5,273 nt of DNA, from positions 1 through 5,273 of the forward strand of contig MUYB01000034.1 of the NCBI GenBank assembly GCA_002015125.1. Direction: 5' to 3'. This document shows, piece after piece, positions 1-5,273 of the stretch. The DNA is from [Haemophilus] felis. Its GTDB lineage: Bacteria > Pseudomonadota > Gammaproteobacteria > Enterobacterales > Pasteurellaceae. The position numbers were made by a program, and so were the translations under genes. The notes under the pieces were generated by a model. The model was not told the DNA's origin. It saw nothing but the letters and a program-made list of their open reading frames with translations, and searched no databases. Position 1 is the stretch's first letter, and each line of letters opens with the position of its first letter.

Positions 1-78
1 ACTCCGAAAATATAATGGAATTGACCGAAAAAGTTTCCCTTTATTCTTGAAGGAATGTGAATTTCGGTTTAATTTTGG
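1..78 (+). repeat. 78-bp exact terminal direct repeat, copy 1
   Basis: Bases 1-78 are identical to 5196-5273, read by direct comparison, and both lie in the same part of the IS1016 transposase. The identity starts at the first base of the window and ends at the last one. That is the pattern of an assembly overlap between contig ends, of a circular molecule, or of two directly repeated IS copies. Confidence 0.97.
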
Positions 79-127
79 GACACCCAAAGAGCAACTTAAA
101 ACGTTAAGAAAATGGTGTGAAATTTAG
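1..127 (+). CDS. IS1016 transposase, C-terminal fragment (partial at window start)
   Basis: The reading frame starts at base 2 (base 1 is the last base of a split codon) and runs 41 codons to TAG at 125-127. The peptide begins LRKYNGIDRKSFPLFLKE and ends LRKWCEI. It covers the region after the third catalytic residue of a DDE transposase, so it has no catalytic residues of its own in this window. Its first 25 codons are identical to the last complete codons of the copy at 4669-5273, and together they make a 217-residue protein. The stop codon overlaps the start of a possible terminator stem at 127-146. It is probably the end of an intact gene whose start lies outside the window. Confidence 0.93.
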   Translation, partial: LRKYNGIDRKSFPLFLKECEFRFNFGTPKEQLKTLRKWCEI

Positions 128-159
128 GGCTAATCTACGTCAGCCCCTTTCTTTTTTTT
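127..159 (+). terminator. Possible rho-independent terminator at the IS1016 right end
   Basis: GGGCT at 127-131 can pair with AGCCC at 142-146, a 5-bp stem with four G-C pairs and a 10-base loop. It is followed by a T-rich run at 148-159 (TTTC then eight T). The stem belongs to the IS end but the T run lies outside it, so the terminator, if real, is formed at the junction. It would stop transposase transcripts before thiB. The stem is short and the loop large, so efficiency may be modest. Confidence 0.4.
129..147 (-). repeat. IS1016 right terminal inverted repeat
   Basis: Read on the minus strand it is GGGGCTGACGTAGATTAGC. The left repeat of the downstream copy at 4630-4648 reads GGGGCTGTAGTAGATTAGC, differing only at positions 8 and 9. 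This fixes the element's outer edge at base 147. Confidence 0.9.
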
Positions 160-164
160 GAAAA

Positions 165-173
165 TACTATAGA
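165..173 (+). promoter_or_regulatory. Candidate -10 region of the thiBPQ-bioB promoter
   Basis: Two overlapping -10-like hexamers are present, TACTAT at 165-170 and TATAGA at 168-173, each matching 4 of 6 bases of TATAAT. Either would start transcription at about 176-181, right at the 5' strand of aptamer helix P1 (181-185), which is where a TPP riboswitch transcript is expected to begin. The matching -35 position (about 142-150) falls on the last bases of IS1016 and the T run, and I see no good TTGACA-like hexamer there. The -10 is inferred from position and AT content. Confidence 0.45.
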
Positions 174-180
174 CTAACGT

Positions 181-259
181 CTTGTCGGGGTGCGTGTTTG
201 TTCACTGCTGAGATTATACCCGTGAACCTGATGCAGTTAATACTGACGTAGGAAACAAG
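181..259 (+). promoter_or_regulatory. TPP riboswitch aptamer (THI box)
   Basis: This RNA element binds thiamine pyrophosphate. The conserved blocks appear in the usual order: GGGGTGC at 187-193, GCTGAGA at 207-213, ACCCGTGAACCTGAT at 218-232, and the P4/P5 arm with CAG (234-236) pairing CTG (243-245), followed by CGTAGGAA at 247-254. Helix P1 is CTTGT (181-185) with ACAAG (255-259), P2 is GGGT (188-191) with ACCC (218-221), and P3 is a short GTG (194-196) with CAC (203-205). It sits 50 bases before thiB, the first gene of a thiamine importer operon, the classic context. When TPP is bound it should lower expression of the downstream genes. Confidence 0.97.
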
Positions 260-309
260 TCATTATTGCTGTGTACTTTTTTTGTTATTTTTATTCAAGA
301 GAGGACACA
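252..309 (+). promoter_or_regulatory. Riboswitch expression platform: alternative hairpins controlling the thiB Shine-Dalgarno
   Basis: The OFF hairpin pairs TGTGT (270-274) with ACACA (305-309) and, past a bulged A at 275, C276-G284 with 296-304. That is 14 pairs including three G-U, with an 11-base loop at 285-295. It buries the whole Shine-Dalgarno and touches the start codon at 310. The competing ON pairing joins 252-260, which includes the 3' strand of aptamer P1, to 275-283. Its pairs are T260-A275, G259-C276, A258-T277, A257-T278, a mismatch, then A255-T280 to G252-T283. TPP binding would hold 252-259 in the aptamer and so favour the OFF hairpin. This is folded by eye without energy calculation; the mechanism is inferred and resembles translational control of other proteobacterial TPP switches. 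Confidence 0.5.
297..305 (+). promoter_or_regulatory. Ribosome binding site of thiB
   Basis: AAGAGAGGA contains an AGGA core at 302-305, 4 bases before ATG at 310. It fixes the thiB start at 310 rather than at in-frame codons further upstream in the leader. It lies inside the proposed sequestering hairpin. Confidence 0.75.
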
Positions 310-1326
310 ATGTTGAAATTCAAAACATCTCTTATTGCCACAGCCCTTTTAACTTCTGTGGTCATCTCTGCCCAAGCCAATCAAGCTCAAACCTTAACTG
401 TTTATACTTATGATTCTTTTGCCTCGGACTGGGGACCTGGTCCTAAAATTAAAGGGGAATTTGAAAAGCAATTTCCTCAATGTGCTGTAAATTATGTGCA
501 ATTTGACAACACAGGCACATTGCTTAATCGAATTCGTTTAGATGGAAAAAATAAGAAAACAAAAGCAGATGTAGTCGTTGGGTTAGATCAATATGCCATT
601 ATCGAAGCGGAAAAAACAGATCTGTTTGTAACACACAATACAGATTTAAGTCAGCTAGATCTTCCGTCAGAATGGGAAAATCAAACATTCTTACCTTATG
701 ATTTTGGTCAATTTGCTTTTGTTTATGACAAAAACAAATTAAGCAATCCACCAAAAAGTTTAAAGGAATTAGTGGAGCGCCAAGACTTGAAAGTGATTTA
801 TCAAGATCCTCGCACCAGTAGTGTGGGTCGTGGTTTGTTGATTTGGTTGAATACCGTTTATCCTGAAAATCAAGTAGAGCAAGCATGGCAGAATCTTGCA
901 AAACATACGGTTACCGTAGGAAAAAGCTGGACAGATACTTATGGTGCATTTTTAAAAGGTGAAGCGGATTTAGTCTTAAGTTATAACACTTCTCCTATTT
1001 ATCATTTAGTGTCAGAGCAAAAAAATCATTATGCTGCAACGCAATTTGCAGAAGGCGGTATTTTACAAATTGAAACCATTGCAAAAACTAACAAACCTAA
1101 TAATCAATGTAGTGATGAATTTGTGAAATTCTTTTTGAAACCTGAAGCACAAAAAATTTTAGTGAAACGTAATGTCATGTTACCTGTTATCAATTTATCG
1201 GTAGAACCTCATTATGATGCACTAAAAGCTGAAATGTTAAAGGCCTCATTATTAAATACTCAAGAAGCAAATAGCAAAAACTGGAACAGATGGGTTTCCG
1301 TATGGCAAAAAGCACTCACTAAATAA
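310..1326 (+). CDS. thiB: Thiamine/TPP ABC transporter, periplasmic binding protein
   Basis: ThiB (also called TbpA) captures thiamine, thiamine phosphate and TPP in the periplasm and delivers them to ThiPQ. The product is 338 residues, close to E. coli ThiB. The start ATG at 310 has a Shine-Dalgarno and a typical signal peptide: a basic n-region (KFK), a hydrophobic core (about 7-20) and a likely cleavage after AQA at residue 23. The mature N-terminus enters the family hallmark LTVYTYDSFASDWGPGP (29-45). Other conserved stretches are KADVVVGLD (85-93), FLPYDFGQFAFVYDKNKL (127-144), VIYQDPRTS (162-170), and WTDTYGAFLKGEADLVLSY (207-225), an aromatic-rich region expected to contribute to the ligand pocket. 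It is the first gene of the operon, under the TPP riboswitch. An upstream extension to base 271 would put the start inside the riboswitch platform and ahead of the signal peptide, so I reject it. The gene looks intact. Confidence 0.97.
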   Translation: MLKFKTSLIATALLTSVVISAQANQAQTLTVYTYDSFASDWGPGPKIKGEFEKQFPQCAVNYVQFDNTGTLLNRIRLDGKNKKTKADVVVGLDQYAIIEAEKTDLFVTHNTDLSQLDLPSEWENQTFLPYDFGQFAFVYDKNKLSNPPKSLKELVERQDLKVIYQDPRTSSVGRGLLIWLNTVYPENQVEQAWQNLAKHTVTVGKSWTDTYGAFLKGEADLVLSYNTSPIYHLVSEQKNHYAATQFAEGGILQIETIAKTNKPNNQCSDEFVKFFLKPEAQKILVKRNVMLPVINLSVEPHYDALKAEMLKASLLNTQEANSKNWNRWVSVWQKALTK

Positions 1327-1338
1327 TCCAGTTTAATT

Positions 1339-2970
1339 GTGAAAATACATTCATTGTTCTTCAATCCTAAATTCCGCCCACCACATTACTTGGGCGGAAT
1401 TTTTGCCATCTGCGCTTTACTCAACATTTATGGCGTGCCGTTAACTCACGTTTTTAGCCTTATTCAAGAAATCAACTGGCAGGAAGTATGGCAAGATGAC
1501 TATCTGCAACAAGTAATTTTATTTAGCTTTATGCAAGCCTTACTTTCTGCAATACTCTCTCTCTTTTTCGGTTTGTTATTTTCACGAGCATTTTTTTATC
1601 AAGATTTCATCGGCAAACCACTGATTCTCAAACTTTTTTCACTGACATTTGTTCTACCATCATTGGTTGCCATTTTCGGTATTTTAGGAGTATATGGCAG
1701 TTCAGGTTGGCTTGCGAATATAGCACAATGGCTTGAACTCAGTTGGCGACCAAATATTTATGGTCTGACTGGCATCTTAATTGCTCATTTATTTTTTAAC
1801 ATCCCTCTCGCTACGCGAATTTTCTTACAAAACTTCGCACAGATCCCTAGTCAACAACGCCAACTGGCTGCTCAACTTAATATTCGCAGTTGGCAATTTT
1901 TCCGCTTAATTGAGCTACCTTATCTACAACAAGGACTATTCTCCACTTTCGCATTAATTTTTATGCTGTGTTTTACCAGCTTTGCCATTGTGCTAACGCT
2001 GGGGGGCGGACCTAAATACACCAGCTTAGAAGTAGCAATTTATCAAGCTATTTTGTTTGAATTGAATTTACCAAAAGCAGCACTATTCGCATTACTCCAG
2101 TTTTTATTTTGTTTTGTATTGTTTAACAGTGCAAGCTTATTTAATCGCAACGTTCAAACTGCATTGCATCACAAAAACATTTGGATTGATTCACAATCTC
2201 GCCTTGTGAAATGCTGGCAAAAAGTGATGTTGTTTCTAGGTTGTAGCTTTATGTTATTGCCTTTAATCAATACCTTTATTTCAGCTATGCTAGCTGGCAG
2301 ATGGCTTGCAGTTTGGCAAATGCAACAACTTTGGCGAGCCTTAGGATATTCCTTGAGCATTGCACCGCTATCTGCAATCCTAGCAGTTTTCATATCCTGT
2401 CTTTTATTATTATTAGCACGCCGTTTACATTGGCTAGAGTGGCAAAAATTGGCTAATTTTATTTTAAATGCAGGTGCCACTATTTTAGCTATTCCAACTT
2501 TAGTGCTTGCACTTGGTTTATTTCTTTGGTTACAAGAATTCGATTTTTCTAGAGGGCATTTATTTTTAATTATGGTCTGTTGCAATGCCTTAGCGTCAAT
2601 GCCCTTTGTTCTACGCATTTTAACCGAACCAATGTATAGCAATATGTACCACTACGAAAAGCTTTGTCAATCCCTTCATATTCAAGGCTGGCAACGTTTT
2701 CGCTTAATTGAATGGCATCATTTACGTTCCCCAATGCAATATGCTTTTGCTCTCGCTTGCTGCCTTTCTCTAGGCGATTTTACTGCTATCGCACTCTTTG
2801 GTACGCAAGATTTCACCTCTCTTCCTCATTTACTTTATCAGCAACTTGGTCAATATCGTAATAATGATGCCGCTGTCACTGCCTTCATTTTATTACTATT
2901 GTGTGCCACAATTTTTGTCTTTTTAGAAAAAGTATCAATGAATAAGGAAACCTATGATCATACTCAATAA
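1339..2970 (+). CDS. thiP: Thiamine/TPP ABC transporter, permease
   Basis: ThiP is the inner-membrane channel of the importer. At 543 residues it matches the double-length ThiP family (E. coli about 536), in which two permease halves are fused in one chain, so it needs no second permease. Hydrophobic segments run along the whole protein, about six per half (for example 19-38, 57-85, 98-118, 143-164, 200-222, 245-264, then 295-318, 338-361, 376-398, 406-425, 468-487, 511-530). Each half carries the cytoplasmic EAA-type loop that docks on ThiQ, at about 174-194 ([19 protein letters not shown]) and 441-460 ([19 protein letters not shown]). The start is GTG at 1339, 12 bases after the thiB stop, with no clear Shine-Dalgarno, so translation is probably coupled to thiB. 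The next in-frame Met is residue 65, inside a membrane segment, so GTG is preferred. The end overlaps thiQ by 17 bases. Confidence 0.97.
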   Translation: MKIHSLFFNPKFRPPHYLGGIFAICALLNIYGVPLTHVFSLIQEINWQEVWQDDYLQQVILFSFMQALLSAILSLFFGLLFSRAFFYQDFIGKPLILKLFSLTFVLPSLVAIFGILGVYGSSGWLANIAQWLELSWRPNIYGLTGILIAHLFFNIPLATRIFLQNFAQIPSQQRQLAAQLNIRSWQFFRLIELPYLQQGLFSTFALIFMLCFTSFAIVLTLGGGPKYTSLEVAIYQAILFELNLPKAALFALLQFLFCFVLFNSASLFNRNVQTALHHKNIWIDSQSRLVKCWQKVMLFLGCSFMLLPLINTFISAMLAGRWLAVWQMQQLWRALGYSLSIAPLSAILAVFISCLLLLLARRLHWLEWQKLANFILNAGATILAIPTLVLALGLFLWLQEFDFSRGHLFLIMVCCNALASMPFVLRILTEPMYSNMYHYEKLCQSLHIQGWQRFRLIEWHHLRSPMQYAFALACCLSLGDFTAIALFGTQDFTSLPHLLYQQLGQYRNNDAAVTAFILLLLCATIFVFLEKVSMNKETYDHTQ

Positions 2971-3616
2971 TCTGCAATTTGCTTACGATAACACCAAAAT
3001 GTGTTTTGATTTGCATATTTCAGCACAAGAAAAAGTGGCGATTATCGGTGCTAGTGGTGCTGGTAAAAGCACCTTACTACAACTTATTGCAGGATTTGAA
3101 TTTGCACATTCAGGTGAACTTTGGATAGACGGAGAAAATCATTTTCGAACTCAGCCCCACCAACGTCCTGTATCCATGCTATTTCAAGAAAATAATTTGT
3201 TTCCTCATTTAAGCATAGCAGAGAATATCGCTTTAGGGCTAAAACCTAGTCTAAAACTCAACACGCTCGAACAAGAAAAAGTGCTGAGTGTCGCAAAAGC
3301 GGTAGGTCTACAAAGATACTTAAATCAACATCCAAATCAACTTTCTGGCGGACAAAAACAGCGAGCAGCGTTAGCACGTTGCCTGCTACGAGATAAACCG
3401 ATTTTATTACTTGATGAACCATTTTCTGCACTCGATCCTGAATTAAGATCGGATATGCTATTATTAATCAATCAACTATGTGAAGAAAAAAAACTGACGT
3501 TATTGCTAATCACTCACCAACCCAGTGAAATTCAAACAAAGATGGATCGCATCATCGAATTGAAAAATGGTGAAGTTCATCGCTCATTTTACCCAACGCA
3601 AAAGGAAAAAGAATGA
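2954..3616 (+). CDS. thiQ: Thiamine/TPP ABC transporter, ATP-binding protein
   Basis: ThiQ hydrolyses ATP to drive import through ThiP; two copies are expected per transporter on the cytoplasmic face. The 220 residues contain every ABC ATPase motif in order: Walker [11 protein letters not shown] (31-40), Q-loop Gln78 in LFQENNLFP, signature LSGGQKQR (130-137), Walker B ILLLDEP (150-156) with catalytic Glu155, D-loop SALD (158-161), and switch His188 in LLITHQ. No residue needed for catalysis is missing. It is slightly shorter than E. coli ThiQ and has no regulatory C-terminal extension. The ATG at 2954 lies inside the end of thiP and has AAGGA at 2944-2948, 5 bases ahead. Its stop overlaps the bioB start as ATGA (3613-3616). 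The thiamine assignment rests mainly on its fixed place beside thiB and thiP. Confidence 0.97.
   Translation: MIILNNLQFAYDNTKMCFDLHISAQEKVAIIGASGAGKSTLLQLIAGFEFAHSGELWIDGENHFRTQPHQRPVSMLFQENNLFPHLSIAENIALGLKPSLKLNTLEQEKVLSVAKAVGLQRYLNQHPNQLSGGQKQRAALARCLLRDKPILLLDEPFSALDPELRSDMLLLINQLCEEKKLTLLLITHQPSEIQTKMDRIIELKNGEVHRSFYPTQKEKE
3602..3606 (+). promoter_or_regulatory. Ribosome binding site of bioB
   Basis: AAGGA lies 6 bases before the ATG at 3613 and 12 bases before the in-frame ATG at 3619. The spacing favours 3613, which also forms an ATGA overlap with the thiQ stop and suggests translational coupling. Confidence 0.6.
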
Positions 3617-4622
3617 CAATGACCAATCTCGTTGAAGTAAAAACGCTCACGCCGCACCCAAGTGTAGAATATTAGTCTGTGTGTAAAGTCGAAGCACTTT
3701 TTGAAACCCCTTTTCTTGATTTAGTGTATCGTGCTGCGCAAATACATCGTGAAAACTTTAATCCAAGAGCCATTCAACTTTCAACGCTAATGTCAATTAA
3801 GACGGGCGGTTGTCCCGAAGATTGTGGCTATTGTCCGCAATCTGCACGCTATCAAACAGGCGTGCAAAATCAGCAGTTGGTTGATATAGAAGAAATTGTC
3901 GAGAAAGCTAAAATCGCTAAAGCACGAGGCGCTAGCCGTTTTTGTATGGGGCTGCGTGGCGAGGTCCAAAACCGAAAGATGTGGCTAAAATGACTGAAAT
4001 TATTAAAGCTATAAAGGCTTTGGGGCTAGAAACTTGTGGTACGTTTGGTTTACTGCAAGACGGAATGGCAGAAGATCTAAAAGAGGCAGGTTTGGATTAT
4101 TATAATCATAACTTGGACACTGCACCTGAACATTACCACAACATTATCGGCACACGTCAATTTGATGATCGAATTAATACACTTGGTAAAGTACGTAAAG
4201 CAGGTTTAAAAGTCTGTTGTGGCGGTATTGTGGGCATGAACGAAACTCGCAAAGATCGTGCAGGCTTAATCGCTAGCCTTGCAAATTTTGATCCGCAACC
4301 TGAATCCGTGCCAATTAACCAATTAGTGAAAGTGGAAGGCACGCCGTTAGCCGATGCAGAAGAGTTAGACTGGACAGAGTTTGTGCGCACCATCGCAGTG
4401 GCACGTATCACCATGCCAAAAAGCTATGTGCGTTTATCCGCTGGTCGTCAAGGAATGAGCGAGGAAATGCAAGCAATGTGTTTTATGGCTGGTGCTAACT
4501 CTATTTTCTATGGCGATAAATTATTAGTGACTGCTAACCCTAAAGAAGATGGTGATCAAGTTCTGGTGAACAAACTGGACTTAGAACCTGAAAACGAAGA
4601 AAACCGTTATCGTGATGAATAA
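3613..4622 (+). pseudogene. bioB: Biotin synthase, broken by a nonsense codon and a one-base deletion
   Basis: BioB is the radical SAM enzyme that inserts sulfur into dethiobiotin, the last step of biotin synthesis. Homology spans the full length, about 336 residues once the frame is repaired. The radical SAM cysteines CPEDCGYC are at 3811-3834. The ligands of the second cluster are all present: Cys in RFCMG (3943-3945), Cys in ETCGTFG (4035-4037), Cys in KVCCGG (4215-4217) and Arg in YVRLSAGR (4431-4433). Two lesions break it. TAG at 3673-3675 stands in [19 protein letters not shown], where the E. coli protein has Trp (PRWTLSQ). The G run at 3948-3951 has four G where FCMGAAWRG needs five, so the frame shifts and meets TGA at 3991. 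A GTG at 3679 could restart after the first lesion but would give only 104 residues. The later frame (3942-4622) holds the remaining domain. The product is almost certainly inactive. The gene follows thiQ and appears to have no promoter of its own. Confidence 0.93.
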
Positions 4623-4629
4623 AAGATTT

Positions 4630-4648
4630 GGGGCTGTAGTAGATTAGC
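4630..4648 (+). repeat. IS1016 left terminal inverted repeat
   Basis: It matches the reverse complement of 129-147 in 17 of 19 positions; the two differences are TA against AC at positions 8-9. It defines the left edge of the element. Confidence 0.9.
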
Positions 4649-4664
4649 ATCAATGCTATACTAC
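4639..4664 (+). promoter_or_regulatory. Hairpin in the IS1016 transposase leader
   Basis: TAGCAT (4645-4650) pairs with ATGCTA (4653-4658) across a 2-base loop, and GTAG (4639-4642) pairs with CTAC (4661-4664) below an imperfect middle. The hairpin ends 4 bases before the transposase ATG. A role in limiting transposase translation from read-through transcripts is inferred by analogy with other IS elements, not shown. TATACT at 4657-4662 within it resembles a -10 box but sits only 6 bases before the start codon. Confidence 0.4.
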
Positions 4665-4668
4665 AAAA

Positions 4669-5273
4669 ATGAAAATAACTCATTGTAAATTAAAGAAATC
4701 TACTCAGAAAAAACGCCTTGAATTTTTTGTAGCAGAAGTCACCGCTAGAACGGCAGCAGATTTGTTGGAGATTCAACCCAATACCGCAGCTCTTTTTTAC
4801 CATAAAATTCGGCTTGTGATTGAGCATCATTTAGCCCTTGAAGCTGATGAGGTTTTCGAAGGTAAAATTGAACTGGATGAAAGCTATTTTGGTGGTCATC
4901 GCAAGGGAAAACTAGGGCGAGGAGCTGCAGGAAAGGTGGCTGTTTTCGGGTTACTAAAACGACAAGGAAAGGTATTTACCCTTGTGGTCGAAAATACTAA
5001 AAGTGAAACGTTACTACCTGTAATTAAAAGGAAAATTAAGCCTGATAGCTGGGTTTATACGGATACTTATCGCAGTTACGATGCCCTTGATGTGAGCGAA
5101 TTTCATCACGAGCGAATAAATCATTCTGAGCTGTTTGCAGTGAAACAAAATCACATCAATGGCATTGAAAATTTTTGGAATCAAGCGAAGCGGATACTCC
5201 GAAAATATAATGGAATTGACCGAAAAAGTTTCCCTTTATTCTTGAAGGAATGTGAATTTCGGTTTAATTTTGG
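4669..5273 (+). CDS. IS1016 transposase, N-terminal 201 residues (partial at window end)
   Basis: This is a DDE-type transposase of the IS1595 (ISXO2-like) family, IS1016 group, which cuts and rejoins the element's ends. The frame is open from ATG at 4669 to the window edge. Candidate catalytic residues are Asp70 in IELDESYFGG, Asp132 in WVYTDTYRSYDAL, and Glu167 in the HINGIENFW motif (Asn164 is the alternative third residue discussed for this family). The N-terminal 60 residues are predicted to bind DNA. Joined to the 41-codon fragment at 2-127 it makes 217 residues, a full-length IS1016 transposase, with no stop or frameshift. No clear Shine-Dalgarno precedes the ATG. Confidence 0.93.
   Translation, partial: MKITHCKLKKSTQKKRLEFFVAEVTARTAADLLEIQPNTAALFYHKIRLVIEHHLALEADEVFEGKIELDESYFGGHRKGKLGRGAAGKVAVFGLLKRQGKVFTLVVENTKSETLLPVIKRKIKPDSWVYTDTYRSYDALDVSEFHHERINHSELFAVKQNHINGIENFWNQAKRILRKYNGIDRKSFPLFLKECEFRFNF
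5196..5273 (+). repeat. 78-bp exact terminal direct repeat, copy 2
   Basis: It is identical to bases 1-78 and ends exactly at the last base of the window. See the first copy for the possible meanings. Confidence 0.97.

Larger units (their letters stand above)
1..147 (+). mobile_element. IS1016 (IS1595 family), 3' end only
   Basis: This is the right-hand end of an IS1016-type element, cut by the window edge. It carries the last 41 transposase codons and ends in the inverted repeat at 129-147. The reverse complement of that repeat, GGGGCTGACGTAGATTAGC, matches 17 of 19 bases of the left end of the other copy at 4630-4648. Placing this fragment after the partial copy at 4630-5273 (78-base overlap) gives a 713-bp element, about the size known for IS1016. 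The 8 bases to the right of the end (148-155, TTTCTTTT) would be its target duplication if it transposed here intact; the left partner lies outside the window. The family name is by recognition of the transposase; the ends are seen directly. Confidence 0.93.
4630..5273 (+). mobile_element. IS1016 (IS1595 family), 5' part, cut by window end
   Basis: The left inverted repeat GGGGCTGTAGTAGATTAGC starts at 4630, 7 bases after the bioB stop, and the transposase reads the same way as the operon. The element continues past the window. It is in direct orientation relative to the fragment at 1-147, which supplies the missing right end if the two window ends are joined. The 8 bases before it (4622-4629, AAAGATTT) would be the target duplication of this copy, and they do not match TTTCTTTT at 148-155. 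The joined element therefore does not look like a single simple insertion. Confidence 0.93.

Noticed and set aside
270..283. Intrinsic terminator ending in the T run 277-283 as the riboswitch output
   Set aside because: The only stem directly before the T run is AAGT/ACTT, far too weak. The Shine-Dalgarno hairpin uses the same bases much better.
271..309. N-terminal extension of thiB by 13 codons
   Set aside because: It would place coding sequence in the riboswitch platform and before the signal peptide. The Shine-Dalgarno at 297-305 and the signal peptide both point to ATG 310.
599..901. 100-codon open frame on the minus strand inside thiB
   Set aside because: It is fully antisense to a well-conserved gene, has no recognisable motif and no start signal; a shadow frame.
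2169..2642. 157-codon open frame on the minus strand inside thiP
   Set aside because: It is antisense to membrane-segment codons of thiP and its composition is what such an antisense gives. No family recognised.
3942..3993. Programmed frameshift or slippage that restores BioB
   Set aside because: The run is only four G with no typical slippery heptamer or stimulator seen, and it would not cure the upstream TAG.
4157..4414. 85-codon open frame on the minus strand inside bioB
   Set aside because: It is antisense to conserved bioB sequence with no motif; a shadow frame.
3679..4622. Two separate genes in place of bioB
   Set aside because: Both pieces align end to end with one biotin synthase and overlap only by the frameshift. 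The second piece has no proper start signal.
1..5273. A novel defence, toxin or mobile system
   Set aside because: Every substantial open frame is explained by known families (ThiB, ThiP, ThiQ, BioB, IS1016 transposase). No CRISPR-like repeats, tRNA or unexplained gene-sized gap is present.

Overview
The window is a 5.27-kb piece of Pasteurellaceae DNA, most likely Haemophilus influenzae or a very close relative such as biogroup aegyptius. The evidence is low G+C, the gene order thiB-thiP-thiQ-bioB, and an insertion sequence that I recognise as IS1016 (IS1595 family), typical of Haemophilus. The species call rests on recognition, not on a search.

Layout: bases 1-147 are the 3' end of one IS1016 copy, holding the last 41 codons of its transposase and its right inverted repeat. 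A short promoter region (148-180) follows, then a TPP riboswitch aptamer (181-259) and an expression platform (about 260-309). Next comes a tightly packed same-strand operon: thiB (310-1326, periplasmic thiamine/TPP-binding protein), thiP (1339-2970, fused two-domain inner-membrane permease), thiQ (2954-3616, ATPase) and bioB (3613-4622, biotin synthase). Only 7 bases after the bioB stop, a second IS1016 begins in the same orientation (4630 to the end of the window, truncated by the window edge).

ThiB, ThiP and ThiQ form a complete ABC importer for thiamine and its phosphates. When intracellular TPP is high the riboswitch should shut it off. The leader can be folded into two mutually exclusive structures. 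One hides the thiB Shine-Dalgarno; the other pairs the 3' strand of the aptamer with the strand that would do the hiding. This fits translational control.

Two things stand out. First, bioB is a pseudogene with two independent lesions: a TAG in place of the expected Trp codon near the N-terminus, and a one-base loss in a G run at the conserved FCMGAAW motif. All iron-sulfur cluster ligands are otherwise preserved, so the decay is recent. Second, the operon lies between directly repeated IS1016 sequences, and the first and last 78 bases of the window are identical. Joining the ends gives one complete 713-bp IS1016 and a 5,195-bp unit. This could be a contig between two IS copies, a tandem duplication, or an excised circle; the sequence alone cannot decide.

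I found no previously undescribed biological system. The genes are well-known families. The interest lies in the pseudogene, the IS architecture at both operon edges and the riboswitch platform.
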